This document shows positions 22,430 through 34,056 of a stretch of 64,000 nt of DNA, in pieces; position 1 is the stretch's first letter; each line of letters begins with the position of its first letter. The notes under the pieces were generated by a model, which saw only the letters and a program-made list of their open reading frames with translations, searched no databases and was not told the origin of the DNA. The stretch comes from Letharia columbiana (Eukaryota; Ascomycota; Lecanoromycetes; Lecanorales; Parmeliaceae). A program made the translations under genes and the position numbers. The stretch spans positions 1 through 64,000 of the forward strand of contig NW_023501056.1 of assembly GCF_014066305.1 (NCBI RefSeq), given 5' to 3'.

Positions 22430-24900
22430 CAGGCAAGTTCCTCGAGTAATCTTCGATATCGTTGAAAGGCATAGAGCCTCTGCCTCGCTAACGGGCTATT
22501 CTCTAAGAATTGTGTTTGACTGCCAGCGAACGTATACCTAGCGTTCTGGGGAAGTTGGGAAAAGTATTTCACGGTCTGATGGACGGGTTGTAGTTTCCTA
22601 GAATGACCACCCAGCCCACACAGCGGAAAGGATGGACCAACCTGCTCGACCAAATTCCCACAGCGGTTTGCCAGCCGCCGAAGGATGCTCGCAACGGGTA
22701 TCTGCTCGGCCACTCCGTATAGCGCGATGGCGATTGCCGCCATGAGCGAGTGAAGCGTGCTAGATCTATTGAGTCTTTGCGGACAGAAGTATCTAGATTT
22801 AATTATTTTATTCTTGGTCAAAACCAGCATTGATCTTAGATAGCGCCCGTAGTTATAGATCTTCAAGTTCTTTCGGGGTGGTGCGAGAAGCTCTGATGTG
22901 GTACACTCGTGTGTCCACAGGAAACAATGATCAGATTTGTCGTTATTCTCGATGGCCATGTGGTGTACCTCATCATTCTGATCTTGACCAAAGGGACCCA
23001 ACCTCATCTGTCCAAACCTACATGCTGCATATCATCCTTCGTCTGGTTCTGGATCTGAAATCCTGGATATTCGGTCACTGCTTTCCTCAATGCCAGTTCT
23101 GTCGACTAGCTAGCCAAAGTTTGACTGTAACTTCGCCCGGGTTACCACTCACAAAGCAGGGATGGAGAATATCGAGAATATATCTGTAGTGGCCAGTGTG
23201 CTCATTCAGAGCGTCTTTGAAGAATAGAAGACTTAGAGTACTCCGTGCCGTCCTACAATGATATCTTCGGTCTCAGTAGTAATAGATCTTGCTGCAGACT
23301 TCTCTGAGAGCATTTAGTTCCATTATCGCTTTCGCATCGTGCTGAAAATTATTAACAGCCGGTTGGTAGGTATCTAGAATATTCTGTAGATGAGATTGGG
23401 GTACTCTTGGTTGCGATTACCAAATGCGAATTGGGACTTCAAAACTCAACAAACCTTTGTCAGCCATGATAAGCCGATATAGAGTTGTTTGGAGTAGTCT
23501 CTCCGCGTTCTTTCCAGATATTGAATATTCATCGATCATGAAAGAAAACGGGGATGAGCGTCTGCTTCCTCATTGCTGCTTTCCTGAGAAGTTCAGACGT
23601 TCCATGTTTTTTGTGGTTCATTGCATATCTCACCAAGGTCGATTTGTCTGAGCCAAGTTTACCTTGTATCCAGATTGTACAAGGTATTTATGGCTGCTGT
23701 CCAGGACTGAACGAAACCTCAGGGCCACGGCCAAACACCCATTTAAAAGTGCCCTTACGAGCGTATAGACCTCATTGACTCCTACCTACCTCTGCGCATG
23801 GTAAAGGCCTAGGAGGGTATCTGTCCACAGGCATAAGGGCTACCTGCCAGCTTAAGATTAGAAGTCTGCGTCCTACCTTGTCCAGTGTATTGACAGACTT
23901 CACGATCCGCAGTGTCTGAGGAAGTTTGGGTCTTTATACCTTCGAGCAAACTTTGGGGGGAAGACCCTTTCTCCCTGCCCACCTTGCCTTTGTTCTCGAT
24001 ATCATTCATATCCCATACCCGGCGGCCAAGGACGATGCTGAGACCGAGGAAACCCAGAGTCAATCAACTCTGGACGTTTTGCCCGTCTTCGAATGATTTG
24101 CGTGAATATCAGTGACAATCGCTGTTGGACCTTCCGAATTCGAAGAAAAGTGACCAGCGATTCTGAACCGCCTTACTCTAGTACTCCAGACTGATGGATT
24201 ATTGAACGTTTTCTAATAACGTTCACCTGCACACCGTTCGCCCTTTCTACTTTCTGGAAAGAACGAATGTTGATATTACACTAGGAATCGGTCAGCGTGG
24301 AATTGAAACCGGTATGCACACGTTCCAAGGTTCCGAAGTTGTATTTGAAAGCTTGCAGAACGCCCAGATTTGGCGACTCGCCCCTTGTCTGGCGACTCTC
24401 AAAACAGTCTCTCCTAGAGCTGTAACAGAAGCACCTCGGTGCGGCGTCCCTAGAAAGCGGACGCGAAAGGTCGTTGGGGCAATGGCTTTCGGATATGCGG
24501 AAGCGCTTATTGACCGAGTCCATACCTGTATAATCGAGTTTTCAGCTGGACAGACGACGGTTGAGGTCAAGCGAAGTATGAAACGGAGATGGAGCCTGAA
24601 GAAAGGGCGTCTCGAGAGCAAGCAAACGCAAGAAATCAATGTGCTAACAATTCAACATTTGAGGACAGCACCTACGTCCTTGACGACGATTTCCCTAGGG
24701 GAATGCAGAATGAATATGATAGGTCGTGTTTCAGCCTCGGTAACGGACATTCGAACATCAGCTACATCACAAAGAGAATTGGCGGTATGCTGGCGAACCG
24801 TCGCAGTAGAGGCACTAGACAAGACATGGTTGAGTCAACGTCATACGCCTAGGGGGGTTTACGTACGTTTAGATCCTCTGTGGCAGTAGCCCTAGGGGCG
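22430..24900 (-). pseudogene. Decayed NLR: N-terminal lipase-like domain plus NACHT
   Basis: Read downward on the minus strand, pieces of a fungal lipase-NACHT NLR occur in the correct order but in different frames: RPIIFILHSPREIVVKDV near 24.70 kb (lipase nucleophile-elbow region), FLGTPHRGAS near 24.45 kb, TFKWVFGRGP near 23.75 kb, WIQGKLGSDKSTLVRYA near 23.66 kb (NACHT P-loop, Gly replaced by Asp before the Lys), a KLWLASR block and YPGFQIQNQTKDDMQHV near 23.1 kb, and SDHCFLW near 22.93 kb. Stops and frame changes separate them. The family (SesB-like esterase fused to NACHT) is known from fungal heterokaryon-incompatibility genes. The region is clearly non-functional as a single protein. 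Confidence 0.7.
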
Positions 24901-27693
24901 AAAAGACCAAGGATGAACGTTGAATGCCAGCGCTACCTAGAGCCGATGCCTTAGACTTCTGTCCAGACGTCGAGAAGAACCTTTTCCATGAAGCCCTTAT
25001 TCGATCGTCCCTCAACCTGTCAGATTCGTAGGCGCTCGATGCTAGCTGTTCCTTCAATTCGCTGGACCCAGTCCAGGCATGAATTGGATCGACGAAAAAC
25101 ATATGGACGAAGAAGATGCTTCAACGACTTACATCCCATACGCTTCCACCAGCCTCTCATACACCTACAAGATCCGCACCGCCACCGCCGTCATCAGCAG
25201 CGCTTGTCCAGCTCCATGTAGAACCTCCAGTCGTGAGTTCGATTTTTGAATCTTTGCGGCTGGTCGCCCTCCTCCAAGTGGACGGGTTGCTGGTGAGCGA
25301 TGGCGGCGAGCAGCCACTTTTGTCCTTGGCGGATTGGATACGTCAAGTGGCGCCGATGATGAGGGTGGCGGGGACGCTTGTGGGGGGGGGGGGGGGATGG
25401 GGATGCTGAAGAGGCTGGGGCCAGCTAGTGAGGGTGATTATAGTGGTGGATATGCTTGGGGTTAGATCGAGTAGGTGAAAGATGGGGAGACGGATATATC
25501 GAGGGAGGAGAGTGAGGTGGAAAGCGATAGAGAAGGTGTGGGAGGGACGTAGATGCAAGTTGGGACCAGGCGGAAGGCTATTAAGATAGGTGATACCCAC
25601 AGAGGCAATGTTGTGGGTTGGTGCATTGCCAATATCATTGGGGTAAGGTTGACGCGTCGGTATTCAATATGTAAATTGGGCTTTAGAATCTCTTCGGACG
25701 CGAGGCTCATGAGACCTATGCGTGTCAAGCCATGAGGCATTATAATTGATGTTCTGATACATTGCCAGCACTTACATGATTCTGGCTCGCTGGGGACTAG
25801 GTGCTATTGAGAGGCGCGAGAAAGTTGGGTGTTATGATGGCTACGGCTAGACGAGTTCTTAAGAGTACGTCCTTTGAAATTAGACACCAAGAATGCTGAG
25901 CTAAGAGAACTCCTTGTCGAGAAAATAAGGTACCTTAACTAGTAGTAGTAGTGGACGGTTCATTCGTCATCCTCACGACTTCACGCATAAGCCTTCCGTA
26001 AAGAAGGTCTTGGATGATGTCTGACTGACCAATGGCTGCATGCTAACCAAAGCACGTTCGCTCGTTGCGCGACTTTCTACCCTAGCTATATGCTCTCCAC
26101 GCTGTGCCTCTGTGTGCCTGAGCTCCTTACATCGTACTTTATCCACGTTCACACGGAGCTGTCTCCTGGCCGTAAATCCCTGTCGTACTTCATCGAAACG
26201 CTTGCCAGGTAGTGAGGGACTCTAGTCGTAACGAGCAAAACCCGTCCTGCTTCTACTTTATTTGCGATGAAAACTCTTCATGTCAGATGACCAGCCCTAG
26301 CCCTATGAGGGTACGATGTCCACGCGACAGCGCCTCGATCTCCGTACTTGCAAGCCCCCACTTTGCCGGGGGAATCTACCGTGGCAGCGGTCAACCGGGT
26401 CCCGGACTCCCGTGTGAGGTTCAACCCGGAGGTACCTCCGCAACTGCCGAACCATGACAGGCAGCATGGAAAACCTTGCAGAAAGCCGGTGCCTTTGTGA
26501 AAAATTCGGTGATTGCTCCTCAACGCAAATCTGTGGGTACCAGCCACGCTTTCCCCCCCCCTGCTGCGTTGGCTTTCGGATAAGCTGGAAAGCATATGAT
26601 TAGATGTAAGGCAGCACTTACTTTATCGACCTGAGTAAACTGGCCCTGGCAGACTATTTGCAAAAAGGCATCGTCTAAATCGGTTATAGCTGTTGGCACC
26701 GTCCGTGGTCAATGAAAACGCATTACCGTTTTAATTGGCATACAAGATACTATTTTACAGACGAAAACGTCCGCAAATCGTCGTTTGGAACTCCATCTTA
26801 TATGCAAAGGGACCTTATAAGTTATGACAGTGTGGTATCGTATAGCCCAAAATGGTCCACACGGTTCTCTAAGGGGGGGTTTGTTTCGAACTCCAATTGC
26901 TAGAATCAATCAGTATTACCAAAAATACCATCTTTAGCGCTCCAGTCAGGGTTGTCTCCCCACCCAGCGTGGTCACTGGTGGTGACTACCGTCTTACAGT
27001 CTAACTGTTACATAAGGTACGAATGGCATGACGATCATCGGCCTTTTTGGGCGACAAGTGACGGGCTTGGCAGGTGGGAAATGGGGCATGCTGATTGGGG
27101 GAAGTGTGTCCCAGCGGAGCTAAGAGTATGATGGGAAAGTCGAGCAATATGCATAATATGTATGTACCATGACGGACTGCCGGAGGGCAATTTCATCTGG
27201 CGCTTCGATCTACGATCTCAAAATGGCATGTCCTTTAGAATTAGGGGGGATCCTGTAGGGTGTATCTCCGGTTACTCCTACCTACCTTAGGCAAAAGAGG
27301 GGAAATCGTACCGACAAGAGTACAGCACCACTGAGCACAGTACTATTAGGCTCAAGGCTACTAGCAAATCATATCTCTTCGACTTATTGACACTGGTCCG
27401 CTTCAAGCTTTAGTTTCTGAGTAGGACCCGTCTCGCCCATTCTTCTGTTACAGCGAAGTCAATTACTTTACTGAGCAACCTCCGAGCTTCCGCTCTCCTA
27501 CACTCCACTTAAATGCTCAATCTTTTCCCTTCCATCCCACCTTGAACGCCACCCATCTTCATAAACATCCCTCAATATTATATATCACGCTGATAACCTC
27601 GACTTGCTCATCAGAAAGCGCATCACTCACCGTATAATCCGTCATTGCAAAGACAATCTTTGGGAAATTCCATCGCGAAAGGCCCGTACCGAG
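24901..27693. other. Long intergenic region
   Basis: No recognised gene in 2.8 kb. It contains a 15-base G run (25382-25396) and short overlapping frames. The segment just before 27694 presumably holds the bZIP gene promoter and 5' leader. Confidence 0.5.
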
Positions 27694-27757
27694 GTACGCT
27701 CCGCCAGGAGACACCTCCGTTTTTGCCACCCCTTCAATGCACTAATACAACAAACAG
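27694..27757 (+). other. Probable 5'-UTR intron of the bZIP gene
   Basis: GTACGC donor at 27694, ACTAATA branch-like site near 27741 and AACAG acceptor ending 27757 (64 bp), 45 bp upstream of the chosen ATG. The reading frame happens to stay open through it, but the sequence looks like leader and intron, not protein. Confidence 0.5.
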
Positions 27758-27801
27758 GACTCCTGTTCGGCACCTTCGGTTACCTCTCATCACCACCCAT
27801 C

Positions 27802-28965
27802 ATGACTGCTGCAACGCAAGGCTACATCTCACCGAACCCTTACGGTGCCGCCAACATGTTTGCCCGCAACATTGCCAAGAACAACGATTTCATCAAGACC
27901 TTTGGCAACACACCCACCAATAATCATACCATCGAGCCACAGCAGACGGAAAAGTATGGTGCAACTCGAGATGTTATTCCCATCTCCATCAACACCGACG
28001 AATCCTCCTTCTTCGACTTCGAGCCATCCTCTAGAGCCGAATCCCCATACCAGAACCAGTTCTCGACCCCTGGGGCGTCGGGTGTGTCATGGAGCAATGA
28101 AGCCAGCTTCCGTCCCTTCACACCACCGAGCTCTGCCTCCTTTTCTCCAAAGAGCTGGCCTTACAATAGCTATAAGCAAGACACCCCATCCAATATCTTT
28201 ACCAATATTCACTCAGCCAACACGCGTGCCCATTACGGCCAAGTCACTCCACCAGACGACGAGAACGACAACGAGAGCCTGCTGGACTTTCAGCTTCGCG
28301 ATCAGCTCGAGCAGCATAAGATGCAGCCACCGCAGGATACAGGCAAAGGAAAGCGGAAGCGTAACTCTCCCACCAACGACTCGACCAGCCAGTCACCACC
28401 TAAGCGCACCCGCAAGTACGCATCACGCGGCTCAAACAAAACCAATGAGCCCATCAAGCCAGAAGACGTCAAGCGTTCCAAGTTCCTAGAGCGTAATCGT
28501 GTTGCTGCATCCAAGTGTCGCCAGAAGAAGAAGGAATGGACTCAAAACCTCGAGAACCGTGCCCGCGACTTGCAGAAGAACAACACCCAGCTCCGCCTGG
28601 TAGTTGATTCGTGTCGACAAGAGGTGCTGTTCCTCAGGGGAGAGCTGCTGAAGCACAGCCAATGTGACTGTGAATCAATCCAGACTTACATCAAGTCCGG
28701 AGCCAACAACTTCGCCGACCATAAGCAGGAGGACGACCTGTTCAATCGCGAGATCAGTCCTATTGGAAGTAGGCCACGAAGCCGTCCGGGCAGCATTGAC
28801 TCCGAGTCCGGTGAAAACAATCTCGGAAGCACGTCTCCCCCAGCTGAGCGAAGCAACGCCTCGATCGCCGACGATGACAATGCCTTGGAAGCCTTGCTAA
28901 CAAGTTCGATGAAGCATGACACGAGCGACGAGGGTATTGCGTCCGCTGTGGCTATTGCTGCTTAA
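27802..28965 (+). CDS. bZIP transcription factor, ATF/CREB (AtfA/AtfB-like)
   Basis: 387 aa from ATG 27802. The basic region and zipper occupy about residues 224-290: FLERNRVAASKCRQKKKEW with the Asn-x7-Arg signature (N...AASKCR), then a leucine zipper ending at HSQCDC. The N-terminal half is Ser/Pro/Asn-rich with GYISPNPYGAANMFARNI near the start; an acidic Ser-rich tail follows the zipper. ATF-type bZIP factors act in the nucleus downstream of the Hog1/Sty1 stress MAP kinase in stress and conidial tolerance; that role is known for the family and inferred here. ATG 27802 is preferred over the upstream TTG frame because a 5'-UTR intron precedes it. Confidence 0.88.
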   Translation: MTAATQGYISPNPYGAANMFARNIAKNNDFIKTFGNTPTNNHTIEPQQTEKYGATRDVIPISINTDESSFFDFEPSSRAESPYQNQFSTPGASGVSWSNEASFRPFTPPSSASFSPKSWPYNSYKQDTPSNIFTNIHSANTRAHYGQVTPPDDENDNESLLDFQLRDQLEQHKMQPPQDTGKGKRKRNSPTNDSTSQSPPKRTRKYASRGSNKTNEPIKPEDVKRSKFLERNRVAASKCRQKKKEWTQNLENRARDLQKNNTQLRLVVDSCRQEVLFLRGELLKHSQCDCESIQTYIKSGANNFADHKQEDDLFNREISPIGSRPRSRPGSIDSESGENNLGSTSPPAERSNASIADDDNALEALLTSSMKHDTSDEGIASAVAIAA

Positions 28966-30845
28966 GCGCCAGCTACCCTGTGGCCTCCTCTGCTCGAGAA
29001 ACGGTCATGGTAGTCGTACCTGTTACTGGCAGCCTAGCAATAGGTACTCGGCTTCTTGTAACTTTGATCACCTCATGAAGCATCAGACCATAATATCGAC
29101 GAAACAGCTGCTGGTGGCTGCTACCGCCTTTGCACGCTTTCCAGACAAAACATGGCTCGCTTCATGGCTGGCAGCTTTCGTTCTTCGGCCGGTGTACGAT
29201 TCGGCTTCATGTCTGCTCCTAACGAGTCTCTTAAGATACCACGGCACTATAGCTAAAATGCGCGATTTCATTTCAATTTTGGGGAAGTGGGATGGTTGTA
29301 CTTACTTTATGATACCACCACGAGCACATAACTCTAGTTAGCCCATGAGACAAGCGTACTTGCGCCAGCAATACTTTCAGTCTGATATACTGTGTGACAC
29401 GCATGGTACTGCGAATGCACGTTGCCTCACGCCGAGTTTTTGACTTTCTTTCCCCTGTCGACAACAAGACCGATTTCAAGAACGCAGGCTTACCCAAGCA
29501 TTCTTCTACTCGATGTATGTTGGTTGCAAGGAGAGCAACCGCGACAGAAATGAGTCTTGATCTTCAACATAATGGGGCAAAAGATGAAAGATTCTTTCTT
29601 TCTTTTGCGCAATTTCATCATCTATACGATGGGGGCGCAGCGGCCATATGATACAGACATGACGCACCGGTGACGCACCGATCGTGGCAACCGGCGCGCG
29701 TCATTATGCCCTCACCCTTTTTCGGTTCCCCCGATCCTTTCAAGTACGAAACTCGATATCCCAGTCCTGCTTCGATTGCCAACGGTTCCCCGATTTCTTC
29801 TCGTGCATAATCTTGCATGATATCGCGGCTGTTGCCCGAAAGTCAAAAGGCAGGCTTTTTCGTAGACGCTAGTGATTCTTTCTCTCTCTTTCTCTCTCTC
29901 TCTCTATATGTTCTACTCTATCCTAGAAGCGTATCATCTAAATGCTGACCTCTCCTTTCAACGTATCGGACAACGTATCGGACAATGGTCTGTAGATCTT
30001 ATATCTTAGTCCCTTTGTAATCGAGGTCCTGCAAATATCGACCGCGATCCCATCACTCACACGCACATCTTTGCCTACATCTCCTTTACTCTGCAGCTTT
30101 TCCCCGTTCCTTTCCAACCAAGCAAGTAGCAGTCGCGTCGGACCTGCGTCGCCGCTGTGGAGACGTGTCGGGAATACAAGTCATCTAGCTAATGTACTGC
30201 AGCTGAGGTCTACTCTTTGTTACAGACCTCATCGAACAAAGTCCCTCCCCTAACTGATATTCAACAACAACAACAACACCATCCCCGCCTTCAACGAACC
30301 GAACGAACGGTCCATCAATCACCGTCCATACGCCATCCACGTCCATGCAACCCGTTATCCCACCCCAAAACAACACCCATCGACCTCCGCACACGGAATC
30401 CCCATCCCGCACGATCCTCGCCAACATCGCCATCGGAAAATACGTATTGAATTTGCCGGGAATACCGCCTGCACAAAGGTCATGTAGGTAGGTAGATGCA
30501 TGCATGCGTGCCATTTTCCGGGGAAAGAAAGAATTTCCTCCGCGTGTTCAAAGTGCCCGTTCCCGGTGAACGGGACTGGGGTGCCGATGTGCGTCGCTGG
30601 GTGGCATGGCCTGCATGCTGGATGATATCTGCACCCGAGGGTCTGCCTGACGCGGAAGAACGTGCCCGGAAGAGCTTGGTGACGTACCTAGGGCGTTCGG
30701 CTTGCGGTGGAGGATCAAGTAAAGTACCTATGTAGACGCGTCTGGTTTGGCGGATGGATATTTACAGGTGTACAGAGCTCGATTTTAGAGAGGTTCTCCT
30801 CCCCCTTTTACCGTCTTACGCCGTACACTGTGACTATGATGGCTC
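28966..30845. other. Intergenic region with CT microsatellite
   Basis: Between convergent bZIP (+) and HIBCH (-) genes, so it holds both 3' ends. A CT-rich simple repeat lies at 29877-29905 and a short CAA repeat near 30262-30276. No further gene recognised; frames are short and overlapping. Confidence 0.5.
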
Positions 30846-32502
30846 TCAGCGCTTCCAGATCAGACACCCTTCCTCGTCTTGATCACATTTCCTCGCCAGC
30901 ACCTCTTCCACCTTCTCCCTCGTCCCTGATCTCCTCCCGCCCTCATCGAAGAACTTCGCTATCACCTTTTGGGCCTTCTGCCCTCCCTGCTGGACCACGC
31001 CTCGTATTTCGTCCTCCCTCACCAGACCCATGCGGAAGGGGTACTCTCTGTAGTCCCTTTCCTGCTCGTTCCGCAATTTCATCGGGAATTCGCCTTCGTG
31101 GTTGAAGAACTTGTTAACATCTTCCCTGGTGACACCTTGGAGCGAAGGAGGATTCCAAGTCGGCTTCGTCGGAGGTTTGTGTATCAGGCGTGCAGAGACG
31201 CCGCTGCCGAAGTCGGGATGCGACATGAACCTGCCTGCAATGTGGTATTCGTTCTTGAAAGCTTCACCAATGGTCCATCGGCGGCCCAGCTCCATTTGCT
31301 TCAGCGTTACCTTGAGACTCGTCGGAGAGCGTTCTGACAGAGTCTCGAGGGTGCTATTCGCCCAATCTCTGATATGTTCTGGGAGCTTCGTGTCCTTCTC
31401 CTCATCCTCAAGCGCATCGATGATGGCCTCAATCGCCCCATAGCCAAAACAGCGATCAATCGCTTTTCGCAGCTCGCCCGCTAAAAGCATCGGCTCATCG
31501 TGCGGTAGCCCCGTCTCGAATTCTGCAATTGTAGCCGCGATGGTGGCGAGGCGGGAGTACATGTCTTCGTAGTCTTTGAACTCGATTTCCGCGAGGCGGG
31601 CTGTAAGGGATGAGAGCGAGGAGGAGTGGACGTAATGGGTTGCTACACCCGCGTAGAAGGCGTTGACGCCCTTCAATCGTTCGGATGTGAGCGCGAGGTA
31701 GGTTCCTATACTGCCTTCCAGCCTGGGTAAAAAGAACGAGCCACCAACATCGGGGAAGAAGCCGATTGAGGTCTCAGGCATGGCAAAGAGCGTTCGTTCG
31801 GTAGCTATTCGTATGGGAGCATGTACCGACAGCCCAACGCCGCCGCCCATTGTAACACCGTCCATGTATGCGATGTAAGGCTTGGGGTATGTAGCTATGA
31901 GATGATCAAGCTGGTATTCGAGCGCGAAATAGGCCTGACTCGCAGCTTGGCCTTCAGGACCAGATGCATTGAGCTCGGCGAGAGCTGCGACGTCACCGCC
32001 GGCGCAGAAGGCTCTAGGGCCGGCACCACCGATGATTATTACACTGGCCAATTGGGACTTCTCCCATTCCTAGAAGTAGCAAGGGTTCAGCTGAAGGAGT
32101 AAAGCAGGCAAGGTTGGGGTGTGCGGACTTGGAGTCTAGACATTATCTTGCGTGCCATTGAGCCATTGAGGGAGTTGAGCTTCTGGGGTCGGTTGAGCTC
32201 GATGGTACGGACACCGTAGATGGGGTTGAAAAGGACGTCGTCGGGGTCGTTTCGGGGTTCTTCCTTTGGTGCCTGAGGACCTGTGGCCATCTGGAAGAAT
32301 ATCAGTGCCGTCATGGCAACACCGAGCCATAGCCAAGGATTGCGAAGCTCCGTACTGTTGCAGCTTGCCCTGATATTGCAGGATTGAGAATCTTCGCTTT
32401 AAGAGGCATTATAGAAAGTGGGGACCGCGAGAGCCTGCTCAGCGGCCTATATGCTGTTGTGCAGGAAGGTCGTAGGAACATCAATGGCAATAGAGCTGGC
32501 AT
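30846..32502 (-). CDS. EHD3: 3-hydroxyisobutyryl-CoA hydrolase, mitochondrial
   Basis: Exons 32356-32502, 32129-32290 and 30846-32069 (introns 65 and 59 bp) give 510 aa with no internal stop. The enzyme hydrolyses 3-hydroxyisobutyryl-CoA in mitochondrial valine catabolism. The crotonase/HIBCH fold is plain: ELNRPQKLNSLN, AFCAGGD (about residues 123-129), DGVTMGGGVGLSVH, and MPETSIGFFPDVGG, which carries the Glu and Asp typical of HIBCH. Exon 1 encodes an Arg/Ser-rich presequence (YRPLSRLSRSPLS) fitting mitochondrial import. The join of exon 1 to exon 2 uses a GTACGG donor and is the least certain part; translation could instead begin at ATG 32290. It lies 254 bp downstream of uL4m on the same strand. 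Confidence 0.9.
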
Positions 32503-32755
32503 TGCAGTACGTCAATCCAAGCGTTGAAGAAGGGAAACCTTTTGTTTCCCGATCTGTTTACGCTTATTGGCGCGAACCTCGGCTTCGGTATCTATCCCGA
32601 GCCTATTCGAAGTGATGAAGTATTACCCCTTGACACTCATGAAGTCGAGGCAGGGTGTGAATACGATAAAGGTTACTTGAATTTGGAACTGTATGCATGG
32701 TAAGGCTGAATGGTTGCAATTGTATAGACCCAGCTTCACCAACGCCTAATCTCAG

Positions 32756-33544
32756 TCATCTGCGTACAGCAGAAGGCACCCTCATATTCAAATCGCTCGA
32801 ATGCTCCCTCAAGATCGCATCCAATGATCTCTTCTCAATCACCACCCTCCCAAGCTCCAAAAGATCTTTGACATCAATATCCGCCTCCTCTTTCACTATG
32901 CCGTGCTGACCACATCCCGGCTGCTCTTTGGACCCATTCAAAGCCTGAAACAATTTAGGCATCACCCTCCTCGTGACGATCAAAGACCTCGCGTCTCCCT
33001 TCCCCCAATGATTCCACTGCATGATCTGCTTCATGAACCTGGAATCCTCATTCTCAATATCCTCAACTTTCTGCACAACAATCAGCTCCCCCCTTCTATA
33101 CCGGTAACTCAGCGCTGTCCGCCATGCCAGGTCGTAGATCTTGCGCGGTAGCTTGGTAGACATATCCCTAGGCTTGGGCCCAAACGCCACACCGCCTCCT
33201 TTAAGCATGGGACTCTTCTTGTCACCCAGTCGAGCTCTGCCTGTGCCTTTTTGTGCCCGTATTTTGTGCCCACTGCCGTGGACTTCGCTTCTCCACTTGG
33301 TGTTCGCAGTTCGCATTCCCCGATGGACATTGGCTTCGTATATGACAGCACGGTGTAGAATATCGCGGCGGAGTGGGAGATGTAATTGATTGGCTGGGTA
33401 TTCGGTGAAGCGTAGGGGCTCCATGTACGGGAAGCTGTAGACTGTTGCTAGTACATTGGGCACTGGAGGAGGCGGTCGGCGAAGTATCGTAGGGGTAAAC
33501 GGATTATAGATCGCGGTTTGCGGGAGCTGAGTCTCTGTTGCCAT
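32756..33544 (-). CDS. YML6: Mitochondrial large-subunit ribosomal protein uL4m
   Basis: 262 aa. The bacterial L4-type core is intact: RRDILHRAVIYEANVHRG, TKWRSEVHGSGHKIRAQKGTGRARLGD, KSPMLKGGGVAFGPKPRD, KIYDLAWRTALSYRY. uL4m lines the mitoribosome exit tunnel. The first ~40 residues do not look like a good presequence; homologues usually carry one, so a short upstream exon may be missing. An out-of-frame ATG 28 nt upstream of the chosen start opens a small overlapping ORF. Divergent from mL38, so the two may share a promoter. Confidence 0.88.
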   Translation of the reverse strand: MATETQLPQTAIYNPFTPTILRRPPPPVPNVLATVYSFPYMEPLRFTEYPANQLHLPLRRDILHRAVIYEANVHRGMRTANTKWRSEVHGSGHKIRAQKGTGRARLGDKKSPMLKGGGVAFGPKPRDMSTKLPRKIYDLAWRTALSYRYRRGELIVVQKVEDIENEDSRFMKQIMQWNHWGKGDARSLIVTRRVMPKLFQALNGSKEQPGCGQHGIVKEEADIDVKDLLELGRVVIEKRSLDAILREHSSDLNMRVPSAVRR

Positions 33545-34056
33545 TGACCTCGAGAGGCGTGATGCGAGACATTGCTGGTTGGTCGTTAGATGATGCTTCT
33601 CAACTCATGGCGTGATCATTACAAGCAGTGAATCTCGCTTGCCAGCGAAGGCGGCCAATGATCTCTTCGAAATCTGGCCTGAGCTGCGCAAGCTCTTAGT
33701 GGCCATAATGGCCAGCCTGATCTAGAATGCTGGATAATGCGAAGCGGTTGTGGAATCGACGTGCGCTTGGCGGAGACCTAACAGATTTCGCGTAGTCTTT
33801 GTGCAGGTGTAAAGCGCGCCGTATCAATTTGGCCTCGACTTCGCCTCCCTACCTTTTCTGATGGTTTCCCTTCGATTACTGAATGGTATGCCTTTAACTG
33901 GAGATATGGCAGCCATCAATTTCATTGATGTAAAGTTTGGATAGGACAGCGGGTGCTGACTCAGTCGCTTTAGAGCCAAGAATTTTACGTTCCACCATTC
34001 TACAACATAGACGTCGTCGTTGAGACATTCTTCTCCTTATAGTACAATCACTGACC
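33545..34056. promoter_or_regulatory. Shared intergenic region of divergent uL4m and mL38 genes
   Basis: 512 bp between the start codons of two mitochondrial ribosomal protein genes transcribed in opposite directions. Common control is plausible from the geometry and shared function. I see no specific factor site I can name. Confidence 0.5.

Noticed and set aside
24314..24889. 191-codon plus-strand ORF
   Set aside because: The minus strand of the same DNA carries recognisable lipase-NACHT blocks (FLGTPHRG and the HS-elbow region); the plus frame has no domain.
27604..27801. 66-residue N-terminal extension of the bZIP protein
   Set aside because: It starts at TTG, contains a likely 5'-UTR intron (27694-27757) and has no conservation-like features; ATG 27802 is the sensible start.
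29877..29905. CT repeat as a functional promoter element
   Set aside because: It lies between two convergent gene ends, so it is better read as a simple microsatellite.
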